Counted from the first letter of the stretch, positions 1 to 9,949 are shown. The stretch is 64,000 nt of DNA from Gluconobacter japonicus (GCF_002723975.1 NZ_BEWO01000006.1:1-64000); one strand, 5' to 3'. The notes: a model not told the origin generated them from the letters alone. Made by a program: numbers and translations.

Positions 1-1
1 C

Positions 2-100
2 CACCTTGGTACCCACACGACTCTGCTAACGTTCATCGGGCAACACACAGACCCGCAAACAGTGCTTCTTTCCCACTCAGCCGCCAAAGCCACAGAATGA
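2..100 (+). CDS. Possible 3' end of a truncated gene
   Basis: Frame 2 is open from the window edge for 32 codons and ends in TGA at 98-100, four bases before a compact GC-rich hairpin. This is the arrangement expected at the end of a gene that starts outside the window. No family could be recognised from so few residues. A second frame is also open over most of the stretch, so the choice rests mainly on the hairpin position. Confidence 0.3.
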   Translation, partial: HLGTHTTLLTFIGQHTDPQTVLLSHSAAKATE

Positions 101-103
101 GTC

Positions 104-119
104 GGGGCAGGAATGCCCC
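104..119 (+). terminator. Hairpin after the leftmost partial gene
   Basis: A 6-bp perfect stem (GGGGCA with TGCCCC) closes a GGAA tetraloop. It is followed by A-rich rather than T-rich DNA, so it is only a weak candidate for a Rho-independent terminator. Confidence 0.3.
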
Positions 120-221
120 AGAGCACAAGATTGCATTTTAACAAAGGTTGCAATGGCTATATAAAATTTACTCTGTTTTCTTGTTGAGAATTTTTCAATA
201 TTCCATAAAAAACAGAGTATT

Positions 222-3200
222 GTGAACAAGTTTGATTTTTTTGTTTCATTTCCCCTCTGTGCAATTCTTCCAGAATCCTTAAAGCTGCATTCCGTGATTG
301 ATCATTCTTCCTGCACTCTTCCAGTTCACCAAGATCAGGCTCTGGCCGAACTGGCTTTCTTTCTCGCAGAAAAATCACAAGAGGCAGATAACAGCGCCTC
401 ACTGTCTGCATATGACGAGCAGGCCATACGCTTTCTATGCTGGCTCACTTTGTTCTTGGAGAAAAAGACGCGATCGAATCAGCCATTCATACGCCTATCC
501 AACGACTTGAACCGGAAAATTAGCCCCTCTCTTCAAAAATTTCAGAAAGATCTCATCCCAGATTTAAGAAATATCTTTTCTACTACACAAGAAAATGAAT
601 TTTCCCTTTCTTGTCATTACGATCATGAAGACATCCCAGATCAAACTTGTGCAAATACACTTGTCATAGGCCCTGAGTTCGACCCAAAGAAAGAGTTCAT
701 ATTTCTCTCAGACTGTCTGAATATCCGGATTTCTTCTCAGGATTCTGCACTTTCTTTTCTGAATGAAATATCTGAACCGGCCCATCGCTTTCGTCAAAAA
801 ATACGCCAGATTCTCGCCCACGATCTGGAAGGGCGCCAAGCCCAGAATGCACTCATTACAACAGTTCATACCCTCCAGAGAGCAGAAGAGACTACACGCG
901 CCCTTCGAATCAATACGCGTACCTCATTAAAAAATATTTCTAACCAAGAATCTGTTATTCAATCTCTATCTAAAAAATATCAACACATTCATTCAGAAAA
1001 TATTTCCCTTCATGAGAAGCTGAATGATATTCAAAAACAACTCGACAATACAAAACATCAACTCAAAATTTCTCTTTTTAGACAAGAAGAAATTGAAAAA
1101 TATTACACATACCTCCAACAGTCCTATGCGTCGTTCAACACAAAACTGGCACTAAGCCACCAAGCACTTGAAGCACTCAGAGACCTGCTTCACCGTCCTG
1201 CTCCTGTCTGGCGCAGACTTCTGAGAGCCCTGCGAACACCCTTTATACCTTACATACCAACGCTCCCCGAACCGCTGGTCCTACAAGATCTACCCTCACC
1301 CTCAACACCTTGCCTGTCCGACCCCATACCACCCGGCGCAGAAACCGCCTTCGTAGAGACGCTTCTGCCTTCTGACGAAGAATTCTCTTCTCCTGCTGCA
1401 ACACCGCGCATTCTCTTTGTTGCAGGCGAAGCCAACACTCCCGGCGTGACTTATCGCTGCTACCGCAACGCGGAAGCCGCACGCTGCGCCGGGTTTGAAG
1501 CTCGCGTTCAGGATTGTGCAAACGTCAGCTACGATGACATCTGCTGGGCAGACGTCATGATACTCTGGCGGGTAGAATACAGTGGGCATGTCAGCACAAT
1601 GCTTGATCTAGCCCAGCAGCAGAACGTCAAAACCATCTTCGACGCCGACGATATTGTTTTCGTTCCTCACTATGCCCGCATAGATCTGATTGACGGTATA
1701 AGGTCGATAGGAACAACCGAGGAAAGAATTGAACACTTCTTTACGGATGTTCGCCGCACCCTGATGCGCTGTGATCAGGGGTCAGCCACAACCCGGGAAC
1801 TCGCCCACGCGATGCACAAATTGCGACCGGTGGTACACATTCTTCCCAATACCTATGACAAAAACACTCTGCGCCGCTCCCGTCTAAATCGTCGCCTTCA
1901 AGAGGGACTTCACCTTTCCGCAGCAGGTGACACCCTCATTCGCATCGGATACGCCACAGGCACCAGAACACATCAGCGTGATTTTGCCATAGCCGCCCCT
2001 TCTATCGCATATGTTCTGTCACAGCGCCCAAACGTCAGACTCGTTCTGTTTCGGGAGAAAGCCAGTCAGTCCAGCATGCTCCTTCTGGAAGAGTTTCCAG
2101 AATTCCAAAACCTGAGCAGCCAGATCGAATGGCGGGAAACAGTTCCTCTCCCGGATCTTCCCGATGAATTCGGACGGTTTGATATTTCTATTGCCCCTCT
2201 CGAAGTCGGGAATGTCTTTTGCGAAGCAAAAAGCGAGATCAAGTTTCTGGAGGCCTCCCTTGCAGGAAGTGCTTCGATCGTCTCTCCAACAGGTCCGTTC
2301 AAACGTCTGGTTCGGCACGGCGAAACCGGCCTTCTTGCCGCAACCCCAGAAGAATGGACTGCCGCCCTTCTTTCGCTGGTTGATGACCCAGAACGACGGC
2401 AGCGCATGGCTCGTGATGCGTATCATGATGTACTGTGGCCCTTCAGCCCAGAGGCACAGACGCGACGCATAAGACTTGCCATCTCCTCACTACAAGGAGA
2501 CGAAGAAGCAGCCGAAGCTGGCGAACTGCTTCTTGCCCGCAAACATCTGGAGCATCGCCCTCTACCTGTCATTCCAGAAAACGAAACACTTTTTCATCAC
2601 GACGTTTTTGGAGAAGCTGACGTCACCGTCGTCATCACATCCTACAACTACGACAACTACATTCTGGATGCCTTGGATTCTGTCTCAGCTCAGACACTTT
2701 CTCAACTTGATCTGATTGTGGTTGATGACGGCTCAACAGATGGCTCCGTAGACCTGATACGCCTCTGGATGGAGCGAAATGTAACACGCTTCAACAGACT
2801 GATCCTGAAGCGCTCTCTCCGCAATGCCGGACTGGGAGGAGCACGAAACATTGGAATGGATACCGCAGAGACAGATTGCGTCATGCAACTGGATGCAGAC
2901 AATCTTCTGCGTCCGGATGCCTGCGAAACGCTTCACGCCGCTATGACATTCGGAATCGCGTACGCTTATCCCCTTATCCAGTGCTTCAACGAAAGTGGAC
3001 CGCTCCCACTTAGTCCTCAGGAAGTATCACCAGGCAGAGGCCCTTTTGCAGTTCTTGGCGACCTTCCCTTCAATCCGCTTTCGCTCGTCTCGGGAAACCG
3101 CGTGGATGCAATGGCAATGATTGCAAAATGGGCTTGGGCTGCCGCTGGCGGCTATTATGTTTCACGTGAAGCCATGGGATGGGAAGACTTTGATCTCTGG

Positions 3201-3392
3201 TGCACTTTAGCCGAACTTGGCCTGCCTGGCCGTCAGGTTCCAGCCATTCTGGCCGATTACCGCCAGCATACTTATTCCATGACAAATCTCTCTACGGAGC
3301 AGGCCGCTCATAAGGCGCGCGTCGTCAATTACGTCAAATCGCGTCACCCGTGGATTAATTTGACGGCAGAAGCCCCAGAACAACGCCTCTAA
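222..3392 (+). CDS. Bifunctional GT4-GT2 glycosyltransferase with coiled-coil region
   Basis: A 1056-residue protein beginning with GTG. Residues 1-190 are of unknown fold, about 190-325 form a heptad-rich coiled coil, about 395-740 resemble a GT4/GT-B glycosyltransferase (ILFVAGEANTPG, then FDADDIVF), and about 800-1056 are a GT2/GT-A domain with ITSYNYDNYI, VVDDGSTDGS and a DADN metal motif near residue 891. Such tandem enzymes usually build polysaccharide or glycan chains in the cytoplasm from nucleotide sugars. The first 900 bases are distinctly A+T-rich while the catalytic part is GC-rich, suggesting a spliced-on or fast-evolving N-terminus. There is no strong ribosome binding site, so the start is uncertain. 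Acceptor and sugar cannot be predicted. Confidence 0.85.
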   Translation: MNKFDFFVSFPLCAILPESLKLHSVIDHSSCTLPVHQDQALAELAFFLAEKSQEADNSASLSAYDEQAIRFLCWLTLFLEKKTRSNQPFIRLSNDLNRKISPSLQKFQKDLIPDLRNIFSTTQENEFSLSCHYDHEDIPDQTCANTLVIGPEFDPKKEFIFLSDCLNIRISSQDSALSFLNEISEPAHRFRQKIRQILAHDLEGRQAQNALITTVHTLQRAEETTRALRINTRTSLKNISNQESVIQSLSKKYQHIHSENISLHEKLNDIQKQLDNTKHQLKISLFRQEEIEKYYTYLQQSYASFNTKLALSHQALEALRDLLHRPAPVWRRLLRALRTPFIPYIPTLPEPLVLQDLPSPSTPCLSDPIPPGAETAFVETLLPSDEEFSSPAATPRILFVAGEANTPGVTYRCYRNAEAARCAGFEARVQDCANVSYDDICWADVMILWRVEYSGHVSTMLDLAQQQNVKTIFDADDIVFVPHYARIDLIDGIRSIGTTEERIEHFFTDVRRTLMRCDQGSATTRELAHAMHKLRPVVHILPNTYDKNTLRRSRLNRRLQEGLHLSAAGDTLIRIGYATGTRTHQRDFAIAAPSIAYVLSQRPNVRLVLFREKASQSSMLLLEEFPEFQNLSSQIEWRETVPLPDLPDEFGRFDISIAPLEVGNVFCEAKSEIKFLEASLAGSASIVSPTGPFKRLVRHGETGLLAATPEEWTAALLSLVDDPERRQRMARDAYHDVLWPFSPEAQTRRIRLAISSLQGDEEAAEAGELLLARKHLEHRPLPVIPENETLFHHDVFGEADVTVVITSYNYDNYILDALDSVSAQTLSQLDLIVVDDGSTDGSVDLIRLWMERNVTRFNRLILKRSLRNAGLGGARNIGMDTAETDCVMQLDADNLLRPDACETLHAAMTFGIAYAYPLIQCFNESGPLPLSPQEVSPGRGPFAVLGDLPFNPLSLVSGNRVDAMAMIAKWAWAAAGGYYVSREAMGWEDFDLWCTLAELGLPGRQVPAILADYRQHTYSMTNLSTEQAAHKARVVNYVKSRHPWINLTAEAPEQRL

Positions 3393-3410
3393 ACACTTTC
3401 CCGATGACAT

Positions 3411-3447
3411 AAAAAAACCCCGGACAGATTATCTGTCCGGGGTTTTT
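3411..3447. terminator. Bidirectional Rho-independent terminator
   Basis: An 11-bp perfect stem (CCCCGGACAGA pairing with TCTGTCCGGGG) with a 3-nt loop is flanked by A7 on the left and T5 on the right. It sits between the convergent glycosyltransferase and aldehyde dehydrogenase genes and can serve both. Confidence 0.92.
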
Positions 3448-3486
3448 CTGGTTGAATGGCCAGAGTTTCCCCTGACCATCACAACC

Positions 3487-4878
3487 TCAGAATGGAGCGT
3501 CGATATCAACAACGTCGATCAGCTTGTGATTGACGAATTCCTTGATCCCCAGACCGATCAGTTCACGACCGTATCCAGAACGGGCTACACCGCCGAACGG
3601 CAGATCAGCCTTCACCATCGTCGGGTGATTCACGTAAACCATACCCGTGTGGATCTTCTCGGCAACCTTCACGCCGCGAGCCGTATCCTTCGTGAAGACA
3701 GAGCCACCCAGACCAAACGGAGAGTCATTGGCAACGCGGATCGCCTCAGCCTCATCCTTCACACGATAAAGCTGGGTAACCGGACCGAAGAACTCCCAGT
3801 GACGGGCTTCATTGTCACCATGCAGGTTCGTCATCAGAAGCGGCTGGAAGAATGCTCCCTTCTCTGGAACAGGTGCACCGATCACTTCAACAACAGCGCC
3901 GTGCTTCTTGGCTTCTTCAACCTGAGCCTTCAGATCGTCAGCCGCCTTCTGCGAGGACAGGGGAGCCAACGTCGTGGACGGATCCATCGGATCGCCAGCC
4001 TTCAGCTTGGCAACCTCAGCCTTGTAGATCTCCAGGAACTGGTCGTAGACCGAATCTACAACAATCAGACGCTTGGACGACACGCAAACCTGACCAGCAT
4101 TCCAGTGACGGCCGAACGCAGCCCACTTGGCAGCCTTCTCAACGTCGGCATCTTCAAGAACCACGAACGCATCGGCACCGCCAAGTTCCATGGTGGCCTT
4201 CTTAAGCGCCTGACCTGCCGTGCTGGCAACAATGGCACCAGCTCCTTCAGAGCCTGTCAGAGCAACACCACAGACACGCGGGTCATTCAGGATCACAGCC
4301 GTATGATGACGGGCTGCATACAGGTTCTTGAACGCACCTTTCGGCAGGCCAGCTTCGATCATCAGATCATCGAAAATTGCCGCACACTGTGGAACGTTCG
4401 AAGCATGCTTCAGCAGAACCGTATTACCAGCAGAAAGCTGCGGCGCGATGATGCGGGCGATCTGGTAATACGGGAAGTTCCAGGGCTCGATCGCAAAAAC
4501 GATACCCTGCGGCTGATGGATCAGGATGGCTTCGCCTTCCTTCGGATCAGCAACCGGCAGCTTCTCTGGCTTCAAAAGCTCTTCAGCATTCTTGGCATAA
4601 TATTCGAAGATTTCAGCGGAGAGGATCGTCTCCAGCTTGGCTTCTTCATAAAGCTTGCCCATTTCAAGGGTCAGAAGCTTGGCATATTTATCAATATCGC
4701 GGCGCAGGATCGCACCAGCAGCACTCATGACCTTGGCGCGGTCTGCAAAAGACACATCGCGCCAGCTTTTGAAAGCCTCATACGCGTCAGTAATCGCCTG
4801 CTGAACTTCTTGGTCGGTTGCTTCCGGGAAAGTCTTCAGCGTCTCACCCGTATAAGGGTTGGTCGTAGCGTAAGCCAT
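3487..4878 (-). CDS. NAD(P)-dependent aldehyde dehydrogenase, succinate-semialdehyde-dehydrogenase-like
   Basis: A 463-residue member of the aldehyde dehydrogenase superfamily, which oxidises aldehydes to acids in the cytoplasm. Visible marks are the PWNFPYYQ cofactor region, the ELGG motif with the general-base glutamate and the AGQVCVSS segment with the catalytic cysteine. Length and sequence fit the succinate-semialdehyde branch, but the substrate is an inference. I chose ATG at 4878, preceded by GGAG at a good distance. A TTG nine bases upstream is also open but sits almost on that GGAG. The gene is monocistronic, ends at a shared bidirectional terminator, and is separated by about 110 bp from nadE on the other side. 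Confidence 0.9.
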   Translation of the reverse strand: MAYATTNPYTGETLKTFPEATDQEVQQAITDAYEAFKSWRDVSFADRAKVMSAAGAILRRDIDKYAKLLTLEMGKLYEEAKLETILSAEIFEYYAKNAEELLKPEKLPVADPKEGEAILIHQPQGIVFAIEPWNFPYYQIARIIAPQLSAGNTVLLKHASNVPQCAAIFDDLMIEAGLPKGAFKNLYAARHHTAVILNDPRVCGVALTGSEGAGAIVASTAGQALKKATMELGGADAFVVLEDADVEKAAKWAAFGRHWNAGQVCVSSKRLIVVDSVYDQFLEIYKAEVAKLKAGDPMDPSTTLAPLSSQKAADDLKAQVEEAKKHGAVVEVIGAPVPEKGAFFQPLLMTNLHGDNEARHWEFFGPVTQLYRVKDEAEAIRVANDSPFGLGGSVFTKDTARGVKVAEKIHTGMVYVNHPTMVKADLPFGGVARSGYGRELIGLGIKEFVNHKLIDVVDIDAPF

Positions 4879-4971
4879 GACGGACAAATCTCCGTTAGAT
4901 AAAATCGTACTTCAACATATTGGCATGAAAGCCACGGTACGGAACCCCCAACCCCTGAAAAGTTTGAAAGT

Positions 4972-6990
4972 TCACATAGCCGTGTTCTGTTTTAGCTCTT
5001 TTAGCCAGGATCGTGCGTTACTATCCGATGGAGCCCGCCAGTCCCCACGCGGCGAAAGTGAGCCTCCAGCAACGATTTTCGGCCCATTTGGCATAGCTGA
5101 GCGCTTGAACTGACTGGTCCCAAAAAACCGAAGAATAAACACTTCAAGCCAGTGACAGATCTCCGCCAGATCATAAGAAATCCGCCGATCTTCCGGATAA
5201 TGCGCAGGCCAGGAGCCCATCGTAACATCTCCCCACGCCTTTTCGGCCAGAAAGGCGATACGGGACGGGCGAAAACCATATCTCAGAACATAAAACAGTG
5301 TGAAATCCTGAAGGGCATACGGGCCAATCCTCTGCTCCGTACTCTGAATACCCTGCCCCGTATCCGGCACCAGTTCTGGCGAGATTTCAGCACTGACAAT
5401 CTTCTCCAGAACGTCAGCGGTGCCAGCCCCCAACTCGCCTTCCCGCGCCAACCATCGGATAACATGCTGAATCAGCGTCTTCGGCATTCCGGCATTAACA
5501 TTGTAATGGGACATCTGATCTCCCACGCCGTATGTGCACCAACCCAGCGCCAGCTCGGACAGATCGCCCGTACCGATCACAATCCCATTGCGGTGATTAG
5601 CCAGCCTGAACAGGAAATCGGTTCGCAACCCTGCCTGAACATTTTCGAACGTAATGTCATGAACCGGTTTCCCCTCTGCATATGGGTGACCAATCCCCTC
5701 CAGCATGGTCTCCGCAGCCGGTCGGATATCCAGTTCATTGGACTCCACGCCCAGCGCATCCATCAAAGCATGCGCCAGCCCACGACTTTCAGTGCCTGTC
5801 GCAAAACCCGGCATCGTGTACGCCAGCACATGCGTCCGGGGCCAACCAAGTTCATCTGCCGCCCTCGCAGCAACCAGAAGAGCCAGCGTGCTATCCAACC
5901 CTCCCGAAACACCAATAACGGCCCTTTGCGCGCCGCTGGCTTTCAACCTCTGACACAACGCACTGACCTGAATGGTCCAGGCCTCATAACAATCCCGGGC
6001 AAGCGTTTTCATGTCGGACGGCACGAACGGAAAACGAGGGACGTCCCGCTTCAACCCAAGATCCTCAACAGGCGCTCCCAGTTCGAAACCAATCGTGCGG
6101 ATACTTTCACATCCCACCCCGAATTGCCCGGTCCGCAAACGCTCCTGTCGCAACAGATCCAGGTCAACATCCGCGACAACAAGCCGCTCGCCCTGCGGAA
6201 ACCGATCAGACTGCGCGAGAAGACGCCCGTTCTCATGAATGGACACCTGCCCATCCCAGGCAAGATCCGTCGTGGATTCCCCTTCCCCAGCAGCCGCATA
6301 AACATAAGCCGTCAGCGTCCGCATGGACTGCGCCTGACACAGCAGCGATCGATCATCCGTCCGCCCGATCGTCACCGGAGACGCAGACGGGTTCAGAATG
6401 ATGCTCGCACCGGCCTGCGCCAGACGACCACTCGGCGGATTGGCCACCCACAGATCCTCACAGATCTCAACGCCCAGTGTCAGCCCGGTCTGATCTTCCG
6501 CTGCAAACAGAAGATCAGCCCCAAAAGGCACTTCCGTCCCATCAATCCGGATACTGCCCGTCGTCCCCAATCCTGACGTAAATTGGCGCGGCTCATAAAA
6601 CTCCCGATACCGGGGCAAATAGGATTTTGGAACAACACCAAGAATACGCCCGCGATGCAGAACAGCCGCACAATTATAGAGCAGATCGCCGCGACACAGC
6701 GGCACGCCCACAACAGCGACACTCATGAGAGACGCCGTTTGCTCCGCGAGCCAGATCAGGGCCGACCGCGCCTCCTCCAGCACCACATCCTGGAACCGAA
6801 GATCATCAAGCGTGTACCCGGTCAGCCCAAGCTCTGGAAAAACAACAGCAGCAACCCGCTGACGGTCACAGTCTCTTAAAACCTCCAGAACCCGCTCTGC
6901 GTTGACCTGCGCCTCGGCCAACGAAACAGGCAACGTACAGGCTGCAATCCGCGCAAAGCCCTGATGATAGAGAGAGCGGAATCCGGTCAT
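4972..6990 (-). CDS. nadE: Glutamine-dependent NAD+ synthetase
   Basis: A 672-residue two-domain enzyme for the last step of NAD synthesis: ATP-dependent amidation of nicotinic acid adenine dinucleotide with ammonia released from glutamine. The N-terminal carbon-nitrogen hydrolase domain shows the Glu-Lys-Cys triad (FPELGLTGY near residue 53, [10 protein letters not shown] near 122, VEICEDLW near 177). The C-terminal synthetase domain has the ATP pyrophosphatase loop GVSGGLDST near residue 365. The length matches the long bacterial glutamine-dependent type rather than the ammonia-only type. Start is ATG. It appears to be transcribed alone, divergently from a small membrane protein gene. Confidence 0.96.
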   Translation of the reverse strand: MTGFRSLYHQGFARIAACTLPVSLAEAQVNAERVLEVLRDCDRQRVAAVVFPELGLTGYTLDDLRFQDVVLEEARSALIWLAEQTASLMSVAVVGVPLCRGDLLYNCAAVLHRGRILGVVPKSYLPRYREFYEPRQFTSGLGTTGSIRIDGTEVPFGADLLFAAEDQTGLTLGVEICEDLWVANPPSGRLAQAGASIILNPSASPVTIGRTDDRSLLCQAQSMRTLTAYVYAAAGEGESTTDLAWDGQVSIHENGRLLAQSDRFPQGERLVVADVDLDLLRQERLRTGQFGVGCESIRTIGFELGAPVEDLGLKRDVPRFPFVPSDMKTLARDCYEAWTIQVSALCQRLKASGAQRAVIGVSGGLDSTLALLVAARAADELGWPRTHVLAYTMPGFATGTESRGLAHALMDALGVESNELDIRPAAETMLEGIGHPYAEGKPVHDITFENVQAGLRTDFLFRLANHRNGIVIGTGDLSELALGWCTYGVGDQMSHYNVNAGMPKTLIQHVIRWLAREGELGAGTADVLEKIVSAEISPELVPDTGQGIQSTEQRIGPYALQDFTLFYVLRYGFRPSRIAFLAEKAWGDVTMGSWPAHYPEDRRISYDLAEICHWLEVFILRFFGTSQFKRSAMPNGPKIVAGGSLSPRGDWRAPSDSNARSWLKELKQNTAM

Positions 6991-7156
6991 GTTGCTTCTT
7001 TCGGGACAGAAAAACCTGGGAGGCGGATCATGTATTGAGTGCCGTCGTCATGAAAGCGCCGTTGCGAAATTGAACCGGAATGACATTGCGCCGTTCTGCA
7101 TTGCTCATCCCCGTTCCTCCAATGGACGGAACATCATGACACAGGAGACATTACCC

Positions 7157-7330
7157 ATGGATCTTCTTCGCTGGACAATTGTCTTCCTCATCCTCGCGCT
7201 CTGCGCCGCCGTCCTGGGCTTCGGAGGAATTTCGGCAGATTTCGCCTATATCGGCAAGATCCTGTTCTTCATCTTCCTCGTTCTGCTGGTCATCAGCCTG
7301 ATCTTCGGCCGAGGTCGCCCGAGATTCTGA
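7157..7330 (+). CDS. Small DUF1328/YtjA-family membrane protein
   Basis: A 57-residue protein made of two hydrophobic helices (about 5-25 and 29-50) with a short basic tail GRGRPRF, typical of the DUF1328 (YtjA) family of small inner-membrane proteins of unknown role. ATG at 7157 is preceded by AGGAG at 8-bp spacing. In-frame codons reaching further upstream lack such a site and would add non-family sequence. The gene ends only five bases before the convergent end of dsbB. Confidence 0.85.
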   Translation: MDLLRWTIVFLILALCAAVLGFGGISADFAYIGKILFFIFLVLLVISLIFGRGRPRF

Positions 7331-7335
7331 AGACT

Positions 7336-7851
7336 TCAGCCTCGGGACCGGAACAACCGTACGGTTCCGAGGCTACCCAGCACAAAAACGGCGACAGCAT
7401 ACAGCCCCCCCAGTTCCGTCATGGAAACAGGAAGGCCGAACAGATAATCCGGGGAATCACAAGGCTTGTTCGGGCGCGATGGCATGGACGCCATCCAGTC
7501 TTTGAAGCTTCCCCCATGAAAAACTGGCGCACGACATTCAGGAGCCGGACTTGGCCAGAATTTGTGCTCCACACCAGCGTGTAAAACCGCCAAACCAATA
7601 CTGACTGCCACACACACCAGCCCGGCCAACACCGAATAGCGCGCATAACGTCGCGGCACGGCAAGAGTCAGAACCCCAATCGCAATCAGAACACGCCATG
7701 GCCGACGCTCCCAAAGGCAAAGCTCACAGGGCGCAAGCAAAAGCCTGTGCTCTGCAAACCAAGCGGTCCCCAAAGCAGCCAGACCAGCCAGAACGAACAA
7801 CCCTCCCAGAATCCTGGTCATATCGGGCTGTTTCGTTCCAGTCAGGGTCAT
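7336..7851 (-). CDS. dsbB: Disulfide bond formation protein B
   Basis: A 171-residue inner-membrane protein that re-oxidises periplasmic DsbA and passes electrons to quinone. Four hydrophobic helices are visible. The first periplasmic loop carries the redox pair Cys42-x-x-Cys45 (CELC) and the second carries Cys106 (PECRAP) and Cys131 (NKPCDSP), which is the complete DsbB set. The start codon overlaps the last four bases of otsA (ATGA), so the gene is translationally coupled to the trehalose genes, an unexpected operon partner. The final codons form one arm of a hairpin shared with the facing gene. Confidence 0.93.
   Translation of the reverse strand: MTLTGTKQPDMTRILGGLFVLAGLAALGTAWFAEHRLLLAPCELCLWERRPWRVLIAIGVLTLAVPRRYARYSVLAGLVCVAVSIGLAVLHAGVEHKFWPSPAPECRAPVFHGGSFKDWMASMPSRPNKPCDSPDYLFGLPVSMTELGGLYAVAVFVLGSLGTVRLFRSRG
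7339..7373. terminator. Hairpin inside the 3' end of dsbB, between convergent genes
   Basis: A 12-bp stem with one G-T pair (7339-7350 with 7362-7373, 11-nt loop) begins one base inside the dsbB coding end and eight bases after the stop of the facing small gene. There is no long T-tract, so it may be a terminator or a 3'-end stabilising structure. Confidence 0.45.
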
Positions 7852-9185
7852 GGTCGGGAAGCCTCCAGGCTATCAAGAAACTGTTTGGCCCAGCTTCCCG
7901 CCGTATTGCGGGACACTTCGCCATAGAGCGCGGACCATGCCTCATGACGGGTCTCCACGTCCATGGTCAGTGCCGCATGAAGCGCATCTGCCATCCCCTC
8001 GGCATCCAGAGGGTTCACCTGCAACGCTTCTGGCATTTCAGGCGCAGCTCCCGCAAAACGAGATAGCACAAGAACCCCAGGGTCCTTGGAATCCTGCGCC
8101 GCCACAAACTCCTTGGCGACCAGATTCATACCATCGCGCAGCGGCGTAATGTACCCGACATCCGAGACCCGATAGAGCCCCGCCAGAACATTCCGGGAAA
8201 TCGGCCAGGTCGTATACCGGATCGGAACCCAATCCGGCGTGCCATAAGCGCCGTTGATCGTCCCGACCAACCCGTCCAGCTCCTCCTTGAGCAGCCGATA
8301 GCTTTCGACACCTGTGCGTGACACCGGCGTAATCTGAAGAAACGTGACCTTTCCACGATACTCCGGATAATTCTTCAACAGCATTTCATAGCCACGCATC
8401 CGCTCCGGAAGACCCTTGGAATAATCCAGACGGTCCACACCGATAATCAGACGCTTGCCAACAAGACTGTCGACAATCTGTTCGACCTCTTCTGCTGCGG
8501 CACTCTCAATCGCCTGCTGCCTGAACCGGATCGGATCAATCCCGATCGGCACAGCCTCAACATCTGCTGTCAGACCTGACGCCTCAAAACACCCCCGCAA
8601 ATTCTGAGCATCCTCAGGCGTCTGAACCCCAATCTTGTCACACCCCGCAAGCCCTTCCAGCAATCTCTTCAACTGCGGAAGAAGACGCGCCACACTCCAG
8701 GGTGGAAACGGAATGTGCAGAAAAAAACCAATCCGCCCCGTAACGCCACGATCTCTCAACATCTGCCCCAGCGGAAAAAGATGATAATCGTGAATCCAGA
8801 TCGTATCGTCTTCTTTAAGAAGCGGCACAAGACGATCCGCGAATACGGCATTGGCTTCGTAATACGCCTCACAATCCTCACGCGTATAACGCATGAGCTG
8901 TGTTCGGTAATGACAGAGTGGCCAGAGAACACCATTCGAGAAGTTCAGATAGAACCGGTCATACTGCCGTGGCGTCATGTCGAATGTGGCGTACGTCACA
9001 TTCCCCACGCGCTCTTCCGTAACAGGACGCTCCATCGCGTCGTCATCCTGTTCACCAGACCACCCGAACCACAAACTGTCACGCGTCTGAACCGCATCAT
9101 ACAGCCCGACAGTCAGCCCTCCGGCAGGCTGCGTCCGCTCTCCGGGCGCTGGTGTACGATTGGAAACAACAATCAGGCGCCCCAT
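7848..9185 (-). CDS. otsA: Alpha,alpha-trehalose-phosphate synthase
   Basis: A 445-residue GT20 enzyme that joins UDP-glucose and glucose 6-phosphate to give trehalose 6-phosphate in the cytoplasm. Family marks include VVSNRTP at the N-terminus, GGLTVGL, IWIHDYHLFPLG, GFFLHIPFPPW, GVDRLDYSKGLPER and LRDGMNLVAKEFVA. Its start overlaps the end of otsB by 13 bp and its end overlaps dsbB by 4 bp, so the three genes form one operon read otsB-otsA-dsbB. Trehalose is an osmotic and desiccation protectant in acetic acid bacteria. Confidence 0.97.
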   Translation of the reverse strand: MGRLIVVSNRTPAPGERTQPAGGLTVGLYDAVQTRDSLWFGWSGEQDDDAMERPVTEERVGNVTYATFDMTPRQYDRFYLNFSNGVLWPLCHYRTQLMRYTREDCEAYYEANAVFADRLVPLLKEDDTIWIHDYHLFPLGQMLRDRGVTGRIGFFLHIPFPPWSVARLLPQLKRLLEGLAGCDKIGVQTPEDAQNLRGCFEASGLTADVEAVPIGIDPIRFRQQAIESAAAEEVEQIVDSLVGKRLIIGVDRLDYSKGLPERMRGYEMLLKNYPEYRGKVTFLQITPVSRTGVESYRLLKEELDGLVGTINGAYGTPDWVPIRYTTWPISRNVLAGLYRVSDVGYITPLRDGMNLVAKEFVAAQDSKDPGVLVLSRFAGAAPEMPEALQVNPLDAEGMADALHAALTMDVETRHEAWSALYGEVSRNTAGSWAKQFLDSLEASRP

Positions 9186-9895
9186 CCATGTCCCTCCGAC
9201 AAATCATGCAGCCACCGGCGGAATGTGGCTGCATCAGGAAAATCATCAGGAATAAGCCAGCCATCACCCCCCATCTGGCGGGCAGCCCTCACTCCATCCA
9301 TGTCTGTAACGTCATCACCGACAAAGAGTGGCAACCGGCCCTGAAAAGGATTTTCAGCCATCAGTTCACGGACTGCTCCGCCCTTATCCACCCCCAGAGG
9401 GCGCAACTCGATGGCCATATGCGCATCCTGAAGCCGAAAACCATTCGGCTCAGCCGCCCAATCACCAACCAGAGACCGAAAGGCCGGTTCCGCATCCTGA
9501 TTCTGCCGATAATGCAGAACCATCCCTGCCCTTTTGCGCTCAACACTGGCACCTGGATATCGCGCCACGATGTCTTCGGCGCCGCCCAGCCAGTCCGCGG
9601 GAACAGCAGGCAGAACCCGATGATCAACATCGTGCACCGGTGACTTGCGCATAGCGACACCATGTTCACCTGCAACAGCATACGGAATTCCGGGAAGGAA
9701 ATGATCGATCTGCGCAATCGGCCGCCCTGTCACGATCGCCAGAGCCCCACCCAGAAGATCTTTCAGCCGAAGCAGATCTTCCGTCAAACCAGCAGGAACA
9801 ATAACGCTTTCAGGTGTCGGAGCGATATCAACAAGCGTTCCATCGAAGTCCAGCAGCAGCGCTGCCTTGGAAGGCGGAAAAGGAACCTGGATCAT
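9173..9895 (-). CDS. otsB: Trehalose-6-phosphate phosphatase
   Basis: A 240-residue HAD-superfamily phosphatase that removes phosphate from trehalose 6-phosphate. Motif I LLLDFDGTLVD (residues 14-24) contains the nucleophilic aspartate, IVTGRP is motif II, and FVGDDVTDMDG near the C-terminus is the Mg-binding motif. It is the promoter-proximal gene of the otsB-otsA-dsbB operon, with the distal otsA overlapping its end. The start is an ATG 55 bp from the end of the preceding lipid-transport/periplasmic gene set. Confidence 0.95.
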   Translation of the reverse strand: MIQVPFPPSKAALLLDFDGTLVDIAPTPESVIVPAGLTEDLLRLKDLLGGALAIVTGRPIAQIDHFLPGIPYAVAGEHGVAMRKSPVHDVDHRVLPAVPADWLGGAEDIVARYPGASVERKRAGMVLHYRQNQDAEPAFRSLVGDWAAEPNGFRLQDAHMAIELRPLGVDKGGAVRELMAENPFQGRLPLFVGDDVTDMDGVRAARQMGGDGWLIPDDFPDAATFRRWLHDLSEGHGWGA

Positions 9896-9949
9896 GAGTC
9901 AGTTATCTCTTTCCAGTGTCAGGATTATCCCCGCTCCGCCACTCTCCCT

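Noticed and set aside
3526-4902. Long open frame antisense to the aldehyde dehydrogenase
   Set aside because: It mirrors the codon bias of the real gene, has no domain, and the minus-strand protein is unmistakable.
5152-6576. Long open frame antisense to nadE
   Set aside because: Arg/Gln/Pro-rich product typical of reading the complement of a GC-rich gene; nadE is certain.
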